Assembly: GCA_027604005.1 (NCBI GenBank) | Contig: JADGJT010000021.1 | Span: 26,568 to 90,567 of the forward strand | Reading direction: 5' to 3' | From: Dinochytrium kinnereticum | Taxonomy: Eukaryota > Chytridiomycota > Chytridiomycetes > Chytridiales > Chytridiaceae | DNA: 64,000 nt | Shown: positions 22,365 through 34,371 of the stretch, one piece after another | Layout: each line of letters opens with the position of its first letter | Numbering within the stretch: the stretch's first letter is position 1 | Made by a program: the position numbers and the translations under genes | Notes under the pieces: model-generated | Told to the model about the DNA's origin: nothing | What the model saw: the letters and a program-made list of their open reading frames with translations, nothing else | The model's database searches: none

Positions 22365-23885
22365 ATGCTTCCTCCATTATCGCATACGCACCCCTCAACC
22401 CCACCCCGTCATGTTATAATCTTCAGTCCAACTCAGAGCCTCCCATCAGACCCTGAGGAGCTTTCCCCCATGACCCTCTGCAATGAGTATGGTAAAGAGG
22501 ATATGATCTTGACCATTGTTCAGGCACTCAAAGATGCCGGAGTGGAGGTTGTTGAGGTCCTTCCGGTGACTCTTCAGAATTTTGGGCAATTGGTGGAGGA
22601 TGTTGGGGAGAGGAGGAAGAGGGGAGAGGACGTTGTTGTGTTTAACCTCTGCGACGGGACAGAGGATGACGGGTATCCTGTAAGCCATTCACTTTCTCTT
22701 TAATTGACGCTCTCTTTTATGCTCTTAAATGCGAGTATCTTCCACTCGAACCAAACGTGGGGCTTCCACGTCACCTATGCGACTTCTAATATCTCCATTG
22801 AATGGCTTTTAGGGGGCCAGTGTCGTCTCTGCTTGTGAGAAACTTCGAGTTCCTTTCACAGGAGCTTCATTATACTTTTTTGAGGTCACGACGTCAAAAC
22901 CTACGCTCAAGGAAATGCTTATAAGTGATAATGTTGCCACATCCCGATTTGTTGAGGTCAAGGAAGGAAAGGAGCGAGAGGCAGTTGATGAGGCTGAGAA
23001 GATTATTGGATGGCCATTGATTGTCAAGCCTTCAGGTAAGTTTAATGCCATTAGATCATGACTGGTTTCTTGTCGCTCTGGAAAGCTGCTTTGGCTGAAT
23101 AACTTAACTTACTTCAACCCTCTTCCTTAACTTTGACTCTCCTTTTCTCTCATCTTATCTCTTACTCTTTAACTTCCCTTATCTTACCACTTCCTCAGTA
23201 TCTTATGCGTCCCTCTCCATTTCCGACAAGTCAATCGTAAGAACAACTGAATCCGCTCTCGCCCAAATCACATCTGTTCAAACTATGACAACCCAAGGCA
23301 TCTTTCTCGAACGTTTTTTCGCAGGTCGAGAGTTCACTGCAGTCGTGGTTGGCGATAGCGTCACAGGTGTTAAAGCTTTTCCCGTGGCTGAGAGGGTGTT
23401 TCATGCCGGTTTAAAAAAGGATCAGAGGATTCTGGCTTTCGATCGGTATTGGGATGGGTACGATTTGCAGGGTGGGAAGGGGGCCGGGGAGCCCCTTTAT
23501 TGGTATGAGCTGGCCAATGCTGAGTGGCAGGAAGCCTTGCAAGGTAATTACTGACCCTACTATTCTTTTCACGTCTAATTTCATATATCCTCCAAAATGG
23601 TCTTAATAACCACAATTAAAAAACTGCATGAGCATAGATATCTCGCGTAGAGCCTACATTGCGTGCGGAGGGAGCGGTTATGGCCGTATTGATATCCGCA
23701 CCCCCACCTTAAACGAATGCGACCCATACGTGTTGGAAGTCAATGCGAACTGCGGTCTTAGCTTTGGAAAGGGCAGCAGCTCTTTAGGAGAGGTTTTGGA
23801 GCTCTCTGGTGTGTCCCCGGCCAGCTTTGTCACAGAGCTGTTGGATCATGCGCGTAGCAGGTTTTCAGTAGAGGCGATGCCTTGA
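22365..23885 (+). CDS. D-alanine-D-alanine ligase-like ATP-grasp enzyme
   Basis: Four exons: 22365..22679, 22813..23035, 23199..23543 and 23638..23885, giving 376 residues. The order of blocks is that of the Ddl/ATP-grasp fold: an N-terminal alpha/beta domain (VVEVLPVTLQNF, VFNLCDG), then PFTGASLYFFEVTTSKPTLKEML (compare Ddl 'YTGS...KxxxK'), ATP-binding IIGWPLIVKPS, the ATP-grasp loop with QGIFLERFFAGREFTAVVVG, and the metal-ligand region YGRIDIRTPTLNECDPYVLEVNANCGLSFGKGSS, where Asp, Glu and Asn sit in the expected positions. Bacterial Ddl makes the peptidoglycan dipeptide. Fungi lack peptidoglycan, so a different carboxylate-amine ligation is likely. It could come from ancient transfer, but introns and base use match the neighbours. 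Confidence 0.82.
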
Positions 23886-24249
23886 TGCTTCCTTTGCCCC
23901 CCCTGTGTGGATTCTCCATGTCCTTGCATCTTTTTTTCTTGCTTTCTTTGAATACACGATTCCCGTCGCAATCCTGTCACGTCTTCCACAGCTGTCCCGA
24001 TGCGCGCGTGAGGCGGCAAGTTGAGGGGAGAGTTGAAACTCTGCTGTCTCGTTTGCACCCACAAAAACGTTTGTCTTTTTCTGGGGCAACTCCCTGTGCA
24101 ACTGACACGACCGCCACCTCCCTGGCGACAAGATACAGAAACGACGTGATATCCCGTCCTGACGCCTCTGCACACGCATCGCATCCGCTCAGATACTCTC
24201 CACCGACGTCCGTAACAGCATACCTGATCCCCTGCTCAGAGAAGAGAAC

Positions 24250-25599
24250 ATGGCCTCCGTGCTCATCGGGCTGACCGCCCTCGCCGTTTACCGTTACGTC
24301 AAGAACCGCCGAGGGATGAGAACGCCCGAGATGATGCTCATCAACAGATGCTTCCCCAATGAGCTCCAGCAGCAGATTTTGAACGATTTTGATGAGTGCA
24401 TCTCCACTTTCACCGCTTCTCGATACGATAAGCATCAGCGGGCCATCTTGTTGCTGAAGCAGCAGCAGATCTTGGCCGCTGAGGAGGCCGCCGCATCCAT
24501 CACTGGTTTGGATGGAGACGCTTTGACGGCTGGATCCGTGGAATCGATGGAATCGGACGGGGCAATAGCTTCGGTTGCTGATGCTGAACCGCCCAAGCCG
24601 TCCAGGTTTTCATTCTTATTCCGCAAAAAGCCTGGCACCGCCGCCACCGGCAGCAGCCCGCCCTCCAGAAGAGGATCATCAAGCTCGACGGGTTCAACCT
24701 CGACGGAAGCTACGGTGTTTGATCCAGCAGTGATTCGGATGGAGGCTTGCCAATCACTTCTTCTGCTTTGGGCTTTGGTTGACGCACTGAAGAAGGGGAT
24801 CAATCGTGAGGTTTTCCTGAAGCTCGAGGATGATTCATCGGAAAAGGGGACATCAAGGTCGTCCACACCTCCGTTGATGGATTCCGATGATGACCGAGGC
24901 GAGACAGCCAAATCTCACTCTGAAGGAACCGCAACCGATGACATCCCAGAAGGCACATTGATGGATTTAGACAAGGTCAAGCAAGAAGCTGATGCCACCA
25001 GCGACAATGCCCCGCCACCCATGTCTCTGGCGGATCGAGAGCTGGAACTTCTCACTCCACTGGACACCGTCACTCTCCTCTCACTCCTCCAGATCCTCCA
25101 ATCCGTTGAATCCGTTCTTCTGGATCGTTTCATGTTCCTCCGCAACTACGGCGTCACAGCCATCCCTGTCTCCATTGGTGAACGTAGGCGCTCCTCTGCG
25201 TCCTCTTCAGAGCACCTCAACGCAGCGGCCGCCGCCGCCGCAGCAGCAGCAGCCCCCAGTAGCGTCACCCTGGATGACCTGGAATGCGACGGCTACATTC
25301 TTCACAAGATCTCGTTGGGGTGGGGATTCGTGCTCATGCTGCTTGAGGCGCGGAACACTGCTGAACTCAAAGAGCTGGTGATGGAGCATGATGCCATCAT
25401 GGATGGAAGGATGGATGGGTTCTTGGTCAACTCAATCCTGAAGGTGCTGGCCACCCGTGGGGTTGCGTTGCCGAGTGCAGTTTCGTCGATGTCGTCCTCA
25501 GAGTCCCTTGCGCCAACCGTCGTGCAGCCACCCCCTCCTCCCCTCGAGGCGACGCCTCCATCGCCCCGGCCCTCTGCACCGCAAGTCGCCGCGGCATGA
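24250..25599 (+). CDS. Unknown Ala/Ser-rich protein with N-terminal membrane segment
   Basis: A single exon of 449 residues. The start (MASVLIGLTALAVYRYVKNRRG) looks like an N-terminal signal anchor with positive residues on the C-terminal side. Two structured blocks are separated by low-complexity Ser/Thr/Asp/Glu linkers. One is near residues 25-65 (INRCFPNELQQQILNDFDEC). The other is in the second half (LTPLDTVTLLSLLQILQSVESVLLDRFMFLRNYG and DGYILHKISLGWGFVLMLLEARN). A run of 14 alanines interrupts the latter, and the C-terminus is Pro/Ala-rich. I do not recognise the family. An organelle outer-membrane or ER-anchored protein with a cytosolic helical domain is one reading. Confidence 0.7.
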   Translation: MASVLIGLTALAVYRYVKNRRGMRTPEMMLINRCFPNELQQQILNDFDECISTFTASRYDKHQRAILLLKQQQILAAEEAAASITGLDGDALTAGSVESMESDGAIASVADAEPPKPSRFSFLFRKKPGTAATGSSPPSRRGSSSSTGSTSTEATVFDPAVIRMEACQSLLLLWALVDALKKGINREVFLKLEDDSSEKGTSRSSTPPLMDSDDDRGETAKSHSEGTATDDIPEGTLMDLDKVKQEADATSDNAPPPMSLADRELELLTPLDTVTLLSLLQILQSVESVLLDRFMFLRNYGVTAIPVSIGERRRSSASSSEHLNAAAAAAAAAAAPSSVTLDDLECDGYILHKISLGWGFVLMLLEARNTAELKELVMEHDAIMDGRMDGFLVNSILKVLATRGVALPSAVSSMSSSESLAPTVVQPPPPPLEATPPSPRPSAPQVAAA

Positions 25600-25962
25600 C
25601 GCGTCGCATGCCAACAATAATAAACCGCATGTCCCAAACCGTGTTTTTTTTAGCGTTTTGTTTTTTCGCTTCCGAAATTTGTTTCCCAAAAGACGCGCCG
25701 ATCAAACAACAAACAAACAAACGACGCGCCTGCCTGGCCAACTGACCTCCAGCCTCAACTCTGCAAACAATAAACACACATTCAGCCCATTCACTGCGTT
25801 CGCTTCCATTGCCTGTCATCCGCCAGACCAGCGACGACGACGGCGACGACGGATCAAACGATCGTTTCCCTGTGCTTTGACACGCCGCTCACATCAGGAC
25901 AGCGCTTCCTTAAAGCGTTTGCCATAGAGTAGATTCGTAGAGCTTTTAGAACGATAGAAAAA

Positions 25963-28900
25963 ATGGTGACTGGAAGAAGGTGTGTTGTGCTTCTCGCCGT
26001 CACGGCTCTGGCATGTGCTTCCTTGGCCTCGGTGCACGCAGAACAGAAGCATTCTGGATACGAATTAGGTACGCTTTTACGCATGAATGTGTCGATAACG
26101 GTGGTGAACCCGTTCTCTTGCGTTGAGGCAAGGACATTAACACTTCTACTTCATATCGAAATTGCAGCATCTCATCATCGCCCAGGGCTCGATCGTCGCG
26201 CAGTATCTCCTGACTCTTCCACGAATTTCTCGACACCAGCGCTCTCGTCAAATGGGGGATGGGGTATTGAGATTTGGTCCTCCGCGGCTGCTGGCATCCG
26301 GAAGATGTTTCAGGGAAGCTTTGGATCAAAGGACTCATCGGTGACAGCGCAGCGGATTTTGATGGGATACATTGTAAGGAGATTCCTGTTATTTGTTGTT
26401 GCTGTTTTTTCTAAGCTATTGGTCCTATTTTTTTGTGTGTGTTTCCATTTACATGGTAGTATTATTGTTGCATAAACTAATTAATTACGATGAAAAAAAA
26501 ACATAAAACAACAACAGAGGTCACTGGTCTTGATGGGCTTCTTGATTCTATCGGCGTTTGCAAGCATCGCTGTTGCCATTATTGTGTCATGCTTTTGTCT
26601 CGGAAAGCCCAGAAAGTCCATGTCCCTTGGAGACCAGGACAGAACCTATGTCTCGATTGGTGCTGTAGTTGTCTCAACTTTTGCGATCTTGTAAGTTCTC
26701 ATAGCTTTTACTTTAGAGCTCGAGCTGCGCTAAACCCTTGATTTTCACCATTATTCAGCGTTTGTATCATTACCGGCATTCGCGGTTCCGCATACCTCAC
26801 CACCTCAATAAACACGTTCAGCGATACTCTTACCGTTGTTCCGCTTCATGTCCGTTCCTCCCTCGACAAAGTCCCTCGAATCATTAACGACACAGTTGAT
26901 GTTCTTTCATCAAACTTGAATAATACCATTGATGCAGGAGTATTTATGGCTGTTGATGTTCAGAGGATGGCTCGGGCTTTAGGAAGCTATGATTCTATCA
27001 ATGGCCCAGGAACGAATTTACTGGACAGCTTGAGGATTTTGACTTGGTTAGTCGGAAACTTTACGGCGAATACGACGGAGATGAATAGTCTTGCTGTTAA
27101 CATCAGCGTGGATTCCAATACCTTCTATAGAGGTGATGATTTTGTTATTAAGTTGTGAGGTTCTTACCTGCTATTCATTTTTATTGCGCCAAAACAGATC
27201 TAGCCTACCTCCAAAGAAATATAACCCAGATCAATCTTTCCTGGGCATCTATTGCTAACCCGACGCTCCGTTTCGAGCTTCTAGAAAAACTTCCTACAGT
27301 GAATTCGACGCCAGAAGTCTCAACCCTCAGCAATAGCGTGACAGCATCCTCATCAAACGCCATCACCCCTGCTTCTCAAACCCTTAGTTCTCTCCCAGAC
27401 TTCCCGGGAATATACGCTACGATCGACCCGTTGTTCCAAAATGTATCCGATACGATCAATAATCTGGCTCGTAATTATACCGATGGACCAAAGATTGAAA
27501 TCGGTGAAAAGATTTTGGAGGCAGGAAGAAAGGCTAGAGTCGAGTCTGTGAATGTTACGGTGGACATTCAGGAGGATGTGGATGGGTGGAAGAATGATAT
27601 TATGAGGTATTTGGACGATGGGAAGGGTGGAGGGATTTTATACTATAATGGTATAAGGGCTGTCGTTACGGCTCTATTGTTTGCCTCGGCTGGACTTATG
27701 ATCACTTTGATTGTTGTCAGCATTTTTGTGAAAAAGCCTATAATTGTGTCGATGTAGGTCCCTTTCAACTTGGAAGCTCTTAAATTGCCATATCTTTTTG
27801 TAGTAATGATAATAACCTACCTATATAGAGCTCTCCCAAACATGGCCATTCTGACCTTCCTCTTCCTTGTGATCGGAGCAGTCTTCTTTATGCTGGCAGT
27901 TATCCTAAGCGACGGTATTCGAGTTTCCCAGTTAAACTCAATACTAAATCTCTCTCATTAGGCTGTTTCCTAGTCGTTACAGAAAAAGGCGCTGTGATAA
28001 CAAGCCTGTCAAAGAACAACATGGTAGAGAATTTCTTTGTAGGAAGGGATCAGTGCATCGAAAACCCGACGAAGAGTTTAGTGTCTTTTGCGAGGCAGGT
28101 TGGAGTAAATACCGATGCTCTGAATTTGACCATGGCGGCCGCACCCTCGATTGAAGCGTTGAACCTTTCAGCGATTGCTAATTTGAATTTTTCGTGCGTA
28201 CATTTATTACCTGTCTGCGGTATTTCTAGAACCTACTCTGTGTTTGCCGGATCCTTTCCACACCAGTAGCCTCTAACTTTTCTACTCACATATTTATAGG
28301 ACTATACTACCCCCCGCTCTCTCGATCTTCCGCAACCAAAGCATACCTGCTCTCTTTTCAAGCCTCAACTCTACCCTCCGTTTAGACCTCTTCGCCCCTC
28401 TTCGATCATCCAACTTATCTATTCTCCTTCAGTCCATTGAAAACATTAAAATCACCACCAACTCTTTCCGCGGCGGTCCATCTAATTACACCAATCGAAT
28501 GGTATCGATCCCAGCTGGAGCAGCAGTTACCGCAGCGGATTTGCAAGGCTTTGATAGAGCGTTAAGTAATGTTGTCCTGATGACTGAAAGTGTTGAGAGG
28601 AGCGTCAGGGGAGTTGAGGATGGGGTTAGGAGGATTGTGAGGATGGTAGATTATATGGCGGAGGGGGTTAGGATTGGACAGGTTTGTTTTTTTCGTCTAT
28701 ATCTGTTTTGTCGGGCTTTGATCTATGTCTTCCTCGTCTTAGTCATTTAAGCTATTTTGTTTCTCTTTATTCAATAACCATTTCCTCTCGTATCATATAT
28801 TCAAACTCTAGAACGTCGGCGAAAGCGTCCCAGTTTACTTAAATGCAACCCTTAACCTCCTAAATCAATTCTCCCAAGAGATAAATCAGAACGTAGGTCC

Positions 28901-29785
28901 AATCATCGTCATCTCAACCTGGTTTAACACTACGCATGATCGTCACCAGGTCAATAGATACGCACCGATCGCCAAAAGAATGCTTTACGATTCAATCAAC
29001 TCTGATTATGAGAAGGCTATTTCCGAGTTACCGTGCAATGTACTTGCAGCCGATACAGTCGTACTTCAAGATAGCGTCTGTGTTGGGGTTAAGTGAGTTG
29101 AGCATTGTCTGCTGCCGCCCTTGGTCATTTTGCTTATAACTTCATGTTTCCTGGTCTTCTAGCGAATCATTCGATATAATGTGGTTTGCCTTTGCTACAT
29201 GTGGCATGAGCCTTTTCATGTGCTTGTCCTGCCTCGGATGTATATCCAACCGTTTGGTCTCAGGCCCTCCACAGTGGGATAAGACTGTGAAACGGGATGT
29301 ATCCATGTCAACCATTTCAACGGCTTCTGGGACTTTATTTAGTGAGAATGGGAAGAGGAGAAAGTTTGGAAAGGTAAAGAGAAATTCGACATAAACCCCT
29401 GCTCTTCAACATTCTTTATATATGCATTCATTAATAATTGGAATTCATTTAGGCCGAATACACAATCAAAGAGACCCGTCACGCCGACGATCTCCTTCCA
29501 TCTGACGACATCTACACACCGGAATGGAACACCGGAAACCACCCCCTCGGATCCAACGATACCTTTGAGGAGCCAACATCTCGGTCCGCAAATTACGCTG
29601 AATCTTACGACCATCAGCCTCCATCCCCTGTTCTGTCGTCCATGTCTGCGGTTCGTGGTCGACCTGGCCCTGTGACGTTGGTGACATCGAATGGGGATGA
29701 GATTAGGGTCATGCCATCCAGAAGAGCTTCGGATGTGCCCAGGAAGGCTAGGAGTCCCTCTGTGGCCAATTACTTTAAAGAGTAG
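25963..29785 (+). CDS. Prominin-like pentaspan membrane protein, copy 1
   Basis: Eleven exons: 25963..26068, 26168..26373, 26518..26690, 26759..27132, 27198..27753, 27829..27914, 27962..28193, 28300..28681, 28812..29092, 29163..29373 and 29453..29785, giving 979 residues with every phase consistent. The topology matches prominin (CD133): signal peptide (1-26), short ectodomain, TM1 near 106-133 ending in a Cys-containing juxtamembrane (VSCFCLGKPRK), TM2 near 146-168 (ending ITGIRG), a large N-glycosylation-rich loop, TM3 near 442-467, TM4 near 477-500, a second large loop with the family-like cysteines (RDQCIENP, SELPCNVLAADTVVLQDSVC), TM5 near 804-826, then a cytosolic tail of ~150 Ser/Pro-rich residues. 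Prominins bind cholesterol and shape membrane protrusions. A paralogue follows directly downstream. Confidence 0.8.
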
Positions 29786-30446
29786 AGAAATTAATCGCGG
29801 TTTTTTCACTGCTCTTTGAAGTCTTGATATTGGCGGGTTTGGTTCCATTGCTATTTGTTTTTTGTATGTCAAAGTCTTGAGCTTGTTTAATCCTCTTTCA
29901 TTAAGTTATTCTGGCCGTGTGTTCTTTTTATACAATTAATATGTGATTTTATTATTTTTTTTTGAGCTTAATGATGATTCTCGTGCTGAAATACATATGT
30001 CCTAGGTCATTTTAAGTGAAATCACATTCTGCCCTTTTCACAGTTAGCTTCTCTCACCGTTCTAGCTGCCTATATACACAAATCTCAGTATCGCCAATCC
30101 TTTTTTCATGAGTCATGTCGAGAAGAGACGACGAGATCTTAATGAAATATCCCCAACCGCCGCTCTTGTAATAAATCACTGTCGGTGTATAAGTACATAA
30201 TCCGCCGTGAAAATCTCAAGATCTACGGCGGGGTTCAGCAGGAGAGGTGTCCTCAGAACGGCGATCCTCCAAAAGGGCTCGACGAAAGCGACTGATAGCG
30301 GTGCAAATCTCCCTCGCCAAGTCCCTTGCGCGTCCTTCGACCCTTTTTGCCAGTTATTGTAATTGACATTTGCCTTGTCAACGTGTCCTGGACTGAACTG
30401 TTCCAACCATCACCTCCTGATATCGATATCAGCAGGATCCGCGGAG
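29786..30446. other. Intergenic spacer between the tandem prominin genes
   Basis: About 660 bases, AT-rich at the left (probable 3' UTR and terminator of copy 1) and nearer average composition at the right (probable promoter of copy 2). I see no gene and no remnant of a third copy. Confidence 0.5.
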
Positions 30447-33400
30447 ATGCTATCGCCACTCCTTCATTCCTCCCACAAAGGAAGGCTTCTCGTGTTTTTC
30501 GCTGGCTGCGGTTTCTTTGCACATGGTCTAGCTGATTCGTCAGGTATGCATGGAATGGACGGATACGAATCTTAACATTGATACAGCTGCGAAGGATCTG
30601 GAGGCCAGACAGCTTGCAATCGGTAGGATTATATTGATTGATCGGGTGTTTCCTCTAGCCGAAAGCTCGCTAACGATTCTTTCTTCTCTTATTCGATCTT
30701 CTGCAACAATAGGATCCGCGGAACCCAGTATGCCATCATTTTTTTCATCCCAGTTATCCTCATGCAACATGTGGTCATCGATGAAGGCTTACGTTCTTCG
30801 TGTCTTTCTTTTGATTTACAGTTGCCATCGCCGTACCCAACCCTGGCAGTCTTCCCGTAGCCGTTCCAGGCTTTAATCCTTCAGCTCCGGTGGGATCCAC
30901 TGTAGGGTCTCTTCCGTCATTGGGCGGGATTGCTTTACCAGGTTAATTATACCCCTGAGTCTTCCTCTCTTGGTCAAGTAATTATAACACCTTATCATCT
31001 TCACGGAAAGCAGGAACTGGTGATCCAAACACCATCTTGGCAAACACTGGTACTGGAGTTAGCATTCCTGGTTCATTGCCCGGAAGTCTCGGAACTGGTG
31101 TTATTGGAGGAGCAACTAGCGGTGGCATCGCAGGCAGTATTGGTAGTATTGGAACAGATATCCTCGGCGGGAATTCTGGCAGCAATCTCGCAAGCAGCAC
31201 TGGAGTCCTTGGGTCAATCGGATCTGGCATTCTTGGGTCAATTGGAAACACTGGTATCGCAGGTGGTCTTAACCTTGGAAATGCAGTTCCGATAATGGCG
31301 CCTGTAGATGGGACTACCGTTCTATCATCTGCTCAAGGAGTGGCCAATGGTATTGCTGGATCTGGAGCTGCAAATGCTATTACCTCCAATCCTCAGGTCC
31401 AAAATGCTATCAATTCAATCACGCCCCTCCAGGCTATCACTACTGGAGGTGGTGGTATTGAGATTTGGGGGAGCATTGCCAAGAGCTTTAGAAAAATCCT
31501 GCGGGGAGGGAAGTTTGGGATTCCGGAAGGTTTCATTAAAAGTGGAGGCGGTTTTGATATCGCCGTCGTCCAAAAGGCTTATCTGGTACTCCTTAGCCCC
31601 CTCCCACTCTTATCTTACCTGAAGTGCAAGACAACTGGAACTTATAGATTTCTTTTACTTTACATTTTTCGTTTTAGTTTACGGCGATAGTTATTGGTCT
31701 TTTCTTCATCTTGGCCGTGTTTAGCTGGCCCATATTTCTCTTTGCTTGCTGCTGTTGCTTATCAAGAAAAAAGAGAAATGCGATCAAGAAAAGCTTCTGC
31801 AGATGGCTATGTGCTTTTCTTCTTTTAATCATTGTTTCTTTAGCGGCTGGGTAAGTAGCAGTTTTGTTCTCAATTTTCACCCCGACATTCAATCATATTG
31901 AAAACATTTCCATAGAATTGGGTTTATCACTGGTATCCGAGGAAACACTCTTCTTGACAAGGGTCTGAACGACTTCAAGCACGCAGTTGATATCACTATC
32001 AATGACACCCTCGAAATCGTCGTGGTATTCCCCCAAGTCGTTAACACTTCCCTTCTATCCGTCACAAACGGTGTCGTCGGAGTACTCGACCTTAGCGCTG
32101 CTGCAGTTAAACCATCCGAGCTCGCCAAGACAGTAGGCAGTGTCTCTGAAAGCTCTGGGCTCGTCAACGATTTCTCTGTTGCCCTTAAAATCGTCACACC
32201 CGTGCTGAAAGACCTTAACACATTCGCTTCAAATGCGGACGGGGCTGTTGGCGATCTTGAGAATCGTGCTCAGACTATTGAGGCGAGTCTATCATCTTTG
32301 AAGACCACCATCGACACTTTGAACGGTGTTTACACTTTTCAGGGTGTCACCTTTAAACGATCGACGCCTTTCCCGTTGGATGCCGCTCTTGTATCAAAGT
32401 TCTCGACCATTTTAACACAATTGAGTAGAGCTAAGCAGTTGGATTTTAGAGTCTCGGATGCGTTTGCAACGTCTGGGTTCTCTGATTTGGGTGATTATGT
32501 TGCTGATGCTGAAGCGATGATCGCATTGCTTCAAGATCTTTCTGGTGCCGTAACTAAGGCAATGTTGAAAAAAGCTGAGTTGGCATCTGGTCCGATCAGG
32601 ACGCAGATGAAAAAGTTCTCGAACGAGATTAACTATGAAGCTGGAGATGCTTCAAGCAAGCTTAGAACAACTTTGCTAGATGCTGATAAGAACATTGACA
32701 ACATGTTTGCGTCAGGCTCTATAGGTGGCGTTGTTCAGAACAACCTCCAAAAGTTCTTCTTCTTCTTATTTGTGGCCGGTATCGCTATTGCTGGAGGGGT
32801 TATGCTGATTATTATGTTCCGGGCCCCAAGGGTCCTTAAAGGGTATAGTGTCCTGCGACTCTGATAAACTCTAATCATGGCAATACAGATTCTTAATAGC
32901 TGTCGTCATTGGAGCCTTCCTGTTTTTGGCATTCGCTGGTGTCTTCCTCCTACTCACCGTTGTTTTCAGTGACTGTAAGTGACTCTCTTCCGTCAAAATA
33001 ACCCTCTAATCTCATATTCAGTCTGCGGTGAAATCGATGATGTCGTGACCTCAAAACCAGAGAAATCAACATTGTGGGGAACGCCATTTGAGTACCTCCC
33101 CAAGCTTTTCTACTACCGCGAAAACAGTTGCATCAAGCAGGACCTTGGCCTGGTCCGATTCGGCTACCAGATGGGTGCCTTCCCCGAAAACATTGCGAAC
33201 CTCACTAGAGCCGTCACCCCTACTGTTAACGGATTTGACCTATCGCTCTTTGCATTCCTCACTACTCCGTAAGAAACCTTTGCGTTCTCTACAGTCGGAG
33301 CCAAAAATATGTTTTCCGCTTATCTTGTACTTTACAACACAGAGAATACTGGCTTCCAAGCAGCCGAACTGCAGTTGACTCAGTCTCGAGCGCGCTTAGC

Positions 33401-34371
33401 TCTTTCCTTCGCGCAAGGGCTTTCGAACCCTGGAAGACTATGGGCGACAACGATGTGTCTGCATCGACAGCCGACATCACAACTCTTAGCAACACTGTGA
33501 ACTCCGATATCGCTGACATAAACACCAACACAGCTTCAACATCCACTCCACCACAATTCACTGTCACTACTGGAACCCTGACATACGAGGCTGTGGCTGC
33601 GTCGCCGTACTTTTTGACTTTGCAAGGACTTCCCATCATTTTAACATCTCTTCTTGGGAATCTGAACGATTTCTTGGTTCAGTACCAGCCGCTCATCACG
33701 GCGGCCAAGAACATTAACACTAACGGGCAGAGTGCTGTGGTTAGTGCCTCTTTTTTAAATACCAATCAATCTGACTTATCAATTGTTTTTTTAAAACCTT
33801 CCCACACATCATGATAGAACCAATACCCCACCATTCCCAACTTGTTCAGCCAGGTCGCTTCTGGGCTGGACGATTACAGCGGATATGAGACCAACACAAA
33901 TCTTCGACCCTTCGAAGAGACCATGAAGTTCAACATGCTTGTAGCAGTTGAGGCGGCTCGTAATCAATTTGAGAGTGCTCTTCCGTGTAAAGTGCTTGCA
34001 AAAGACACGAATGTTATTCAGGATAGCATCTGTCTTGCAACTCTGTAAGAACTTTGTTTTTGTTTTTGGTTCCTGGCCAATGTAACATAACGACTAAACG
34101 GCATGTGCTTTAGGACTGGCGTTGACTCTCTGTGGTTGTCATTTGCGGCTATCGGTCTTGGACTGTTTATTTACATTCCTTGTTATGGCTGCCTCGTCAA
34201 CCGTCTTGCCTCCGGAAAGAGGAAGGGGAAGGGAAAGGTTGACCCTGAAGACGTTAAGGTAAGTTAAAAAACTTTGCACATAATATGTTGGTTTCTACGT
34301 CCTAACATAACATCATCGTTATCTTTTCTTTATATTCTTCAACTCAACAGGGCGGCGTTGACTCTTACTAG
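30447..34371 (+). CDS. Prominin-like pentaspan membrane protein, copy 2
   Basis: Thirteen exons: 30447..30543, 30587..30622, 30713..30727, 30822..30941, 31014..31585, 31678..31850, 31916..32842, 32889..32974, 33022..33268, 33343..33739, 33818..34044, 34114..34258 and 34351..34371, giving 1020 residues. After a signal peptide (LLVFFAGCGFFAHGLA) comes a Gly/Ile/Ser-rich ectodomain of about 200 residues. TM1 (281-307) runs into a prominin-type cysteine cluster (FACCCCLSRKKR). TM2 ends in GFITGIRGN, the first loop (344-615) is helical, TM3 and TM4 follow, then VVFSDFCGEIDD, a second loop with SALPCKVLAKDTNVIQDSIC, and TM5 near 972-994 with a 26-residue tail. The 15-nt third exon and 21-nt last exon are the weakest parts. 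Eight intron positions and phases match copy 1. Confidence 0.8.
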
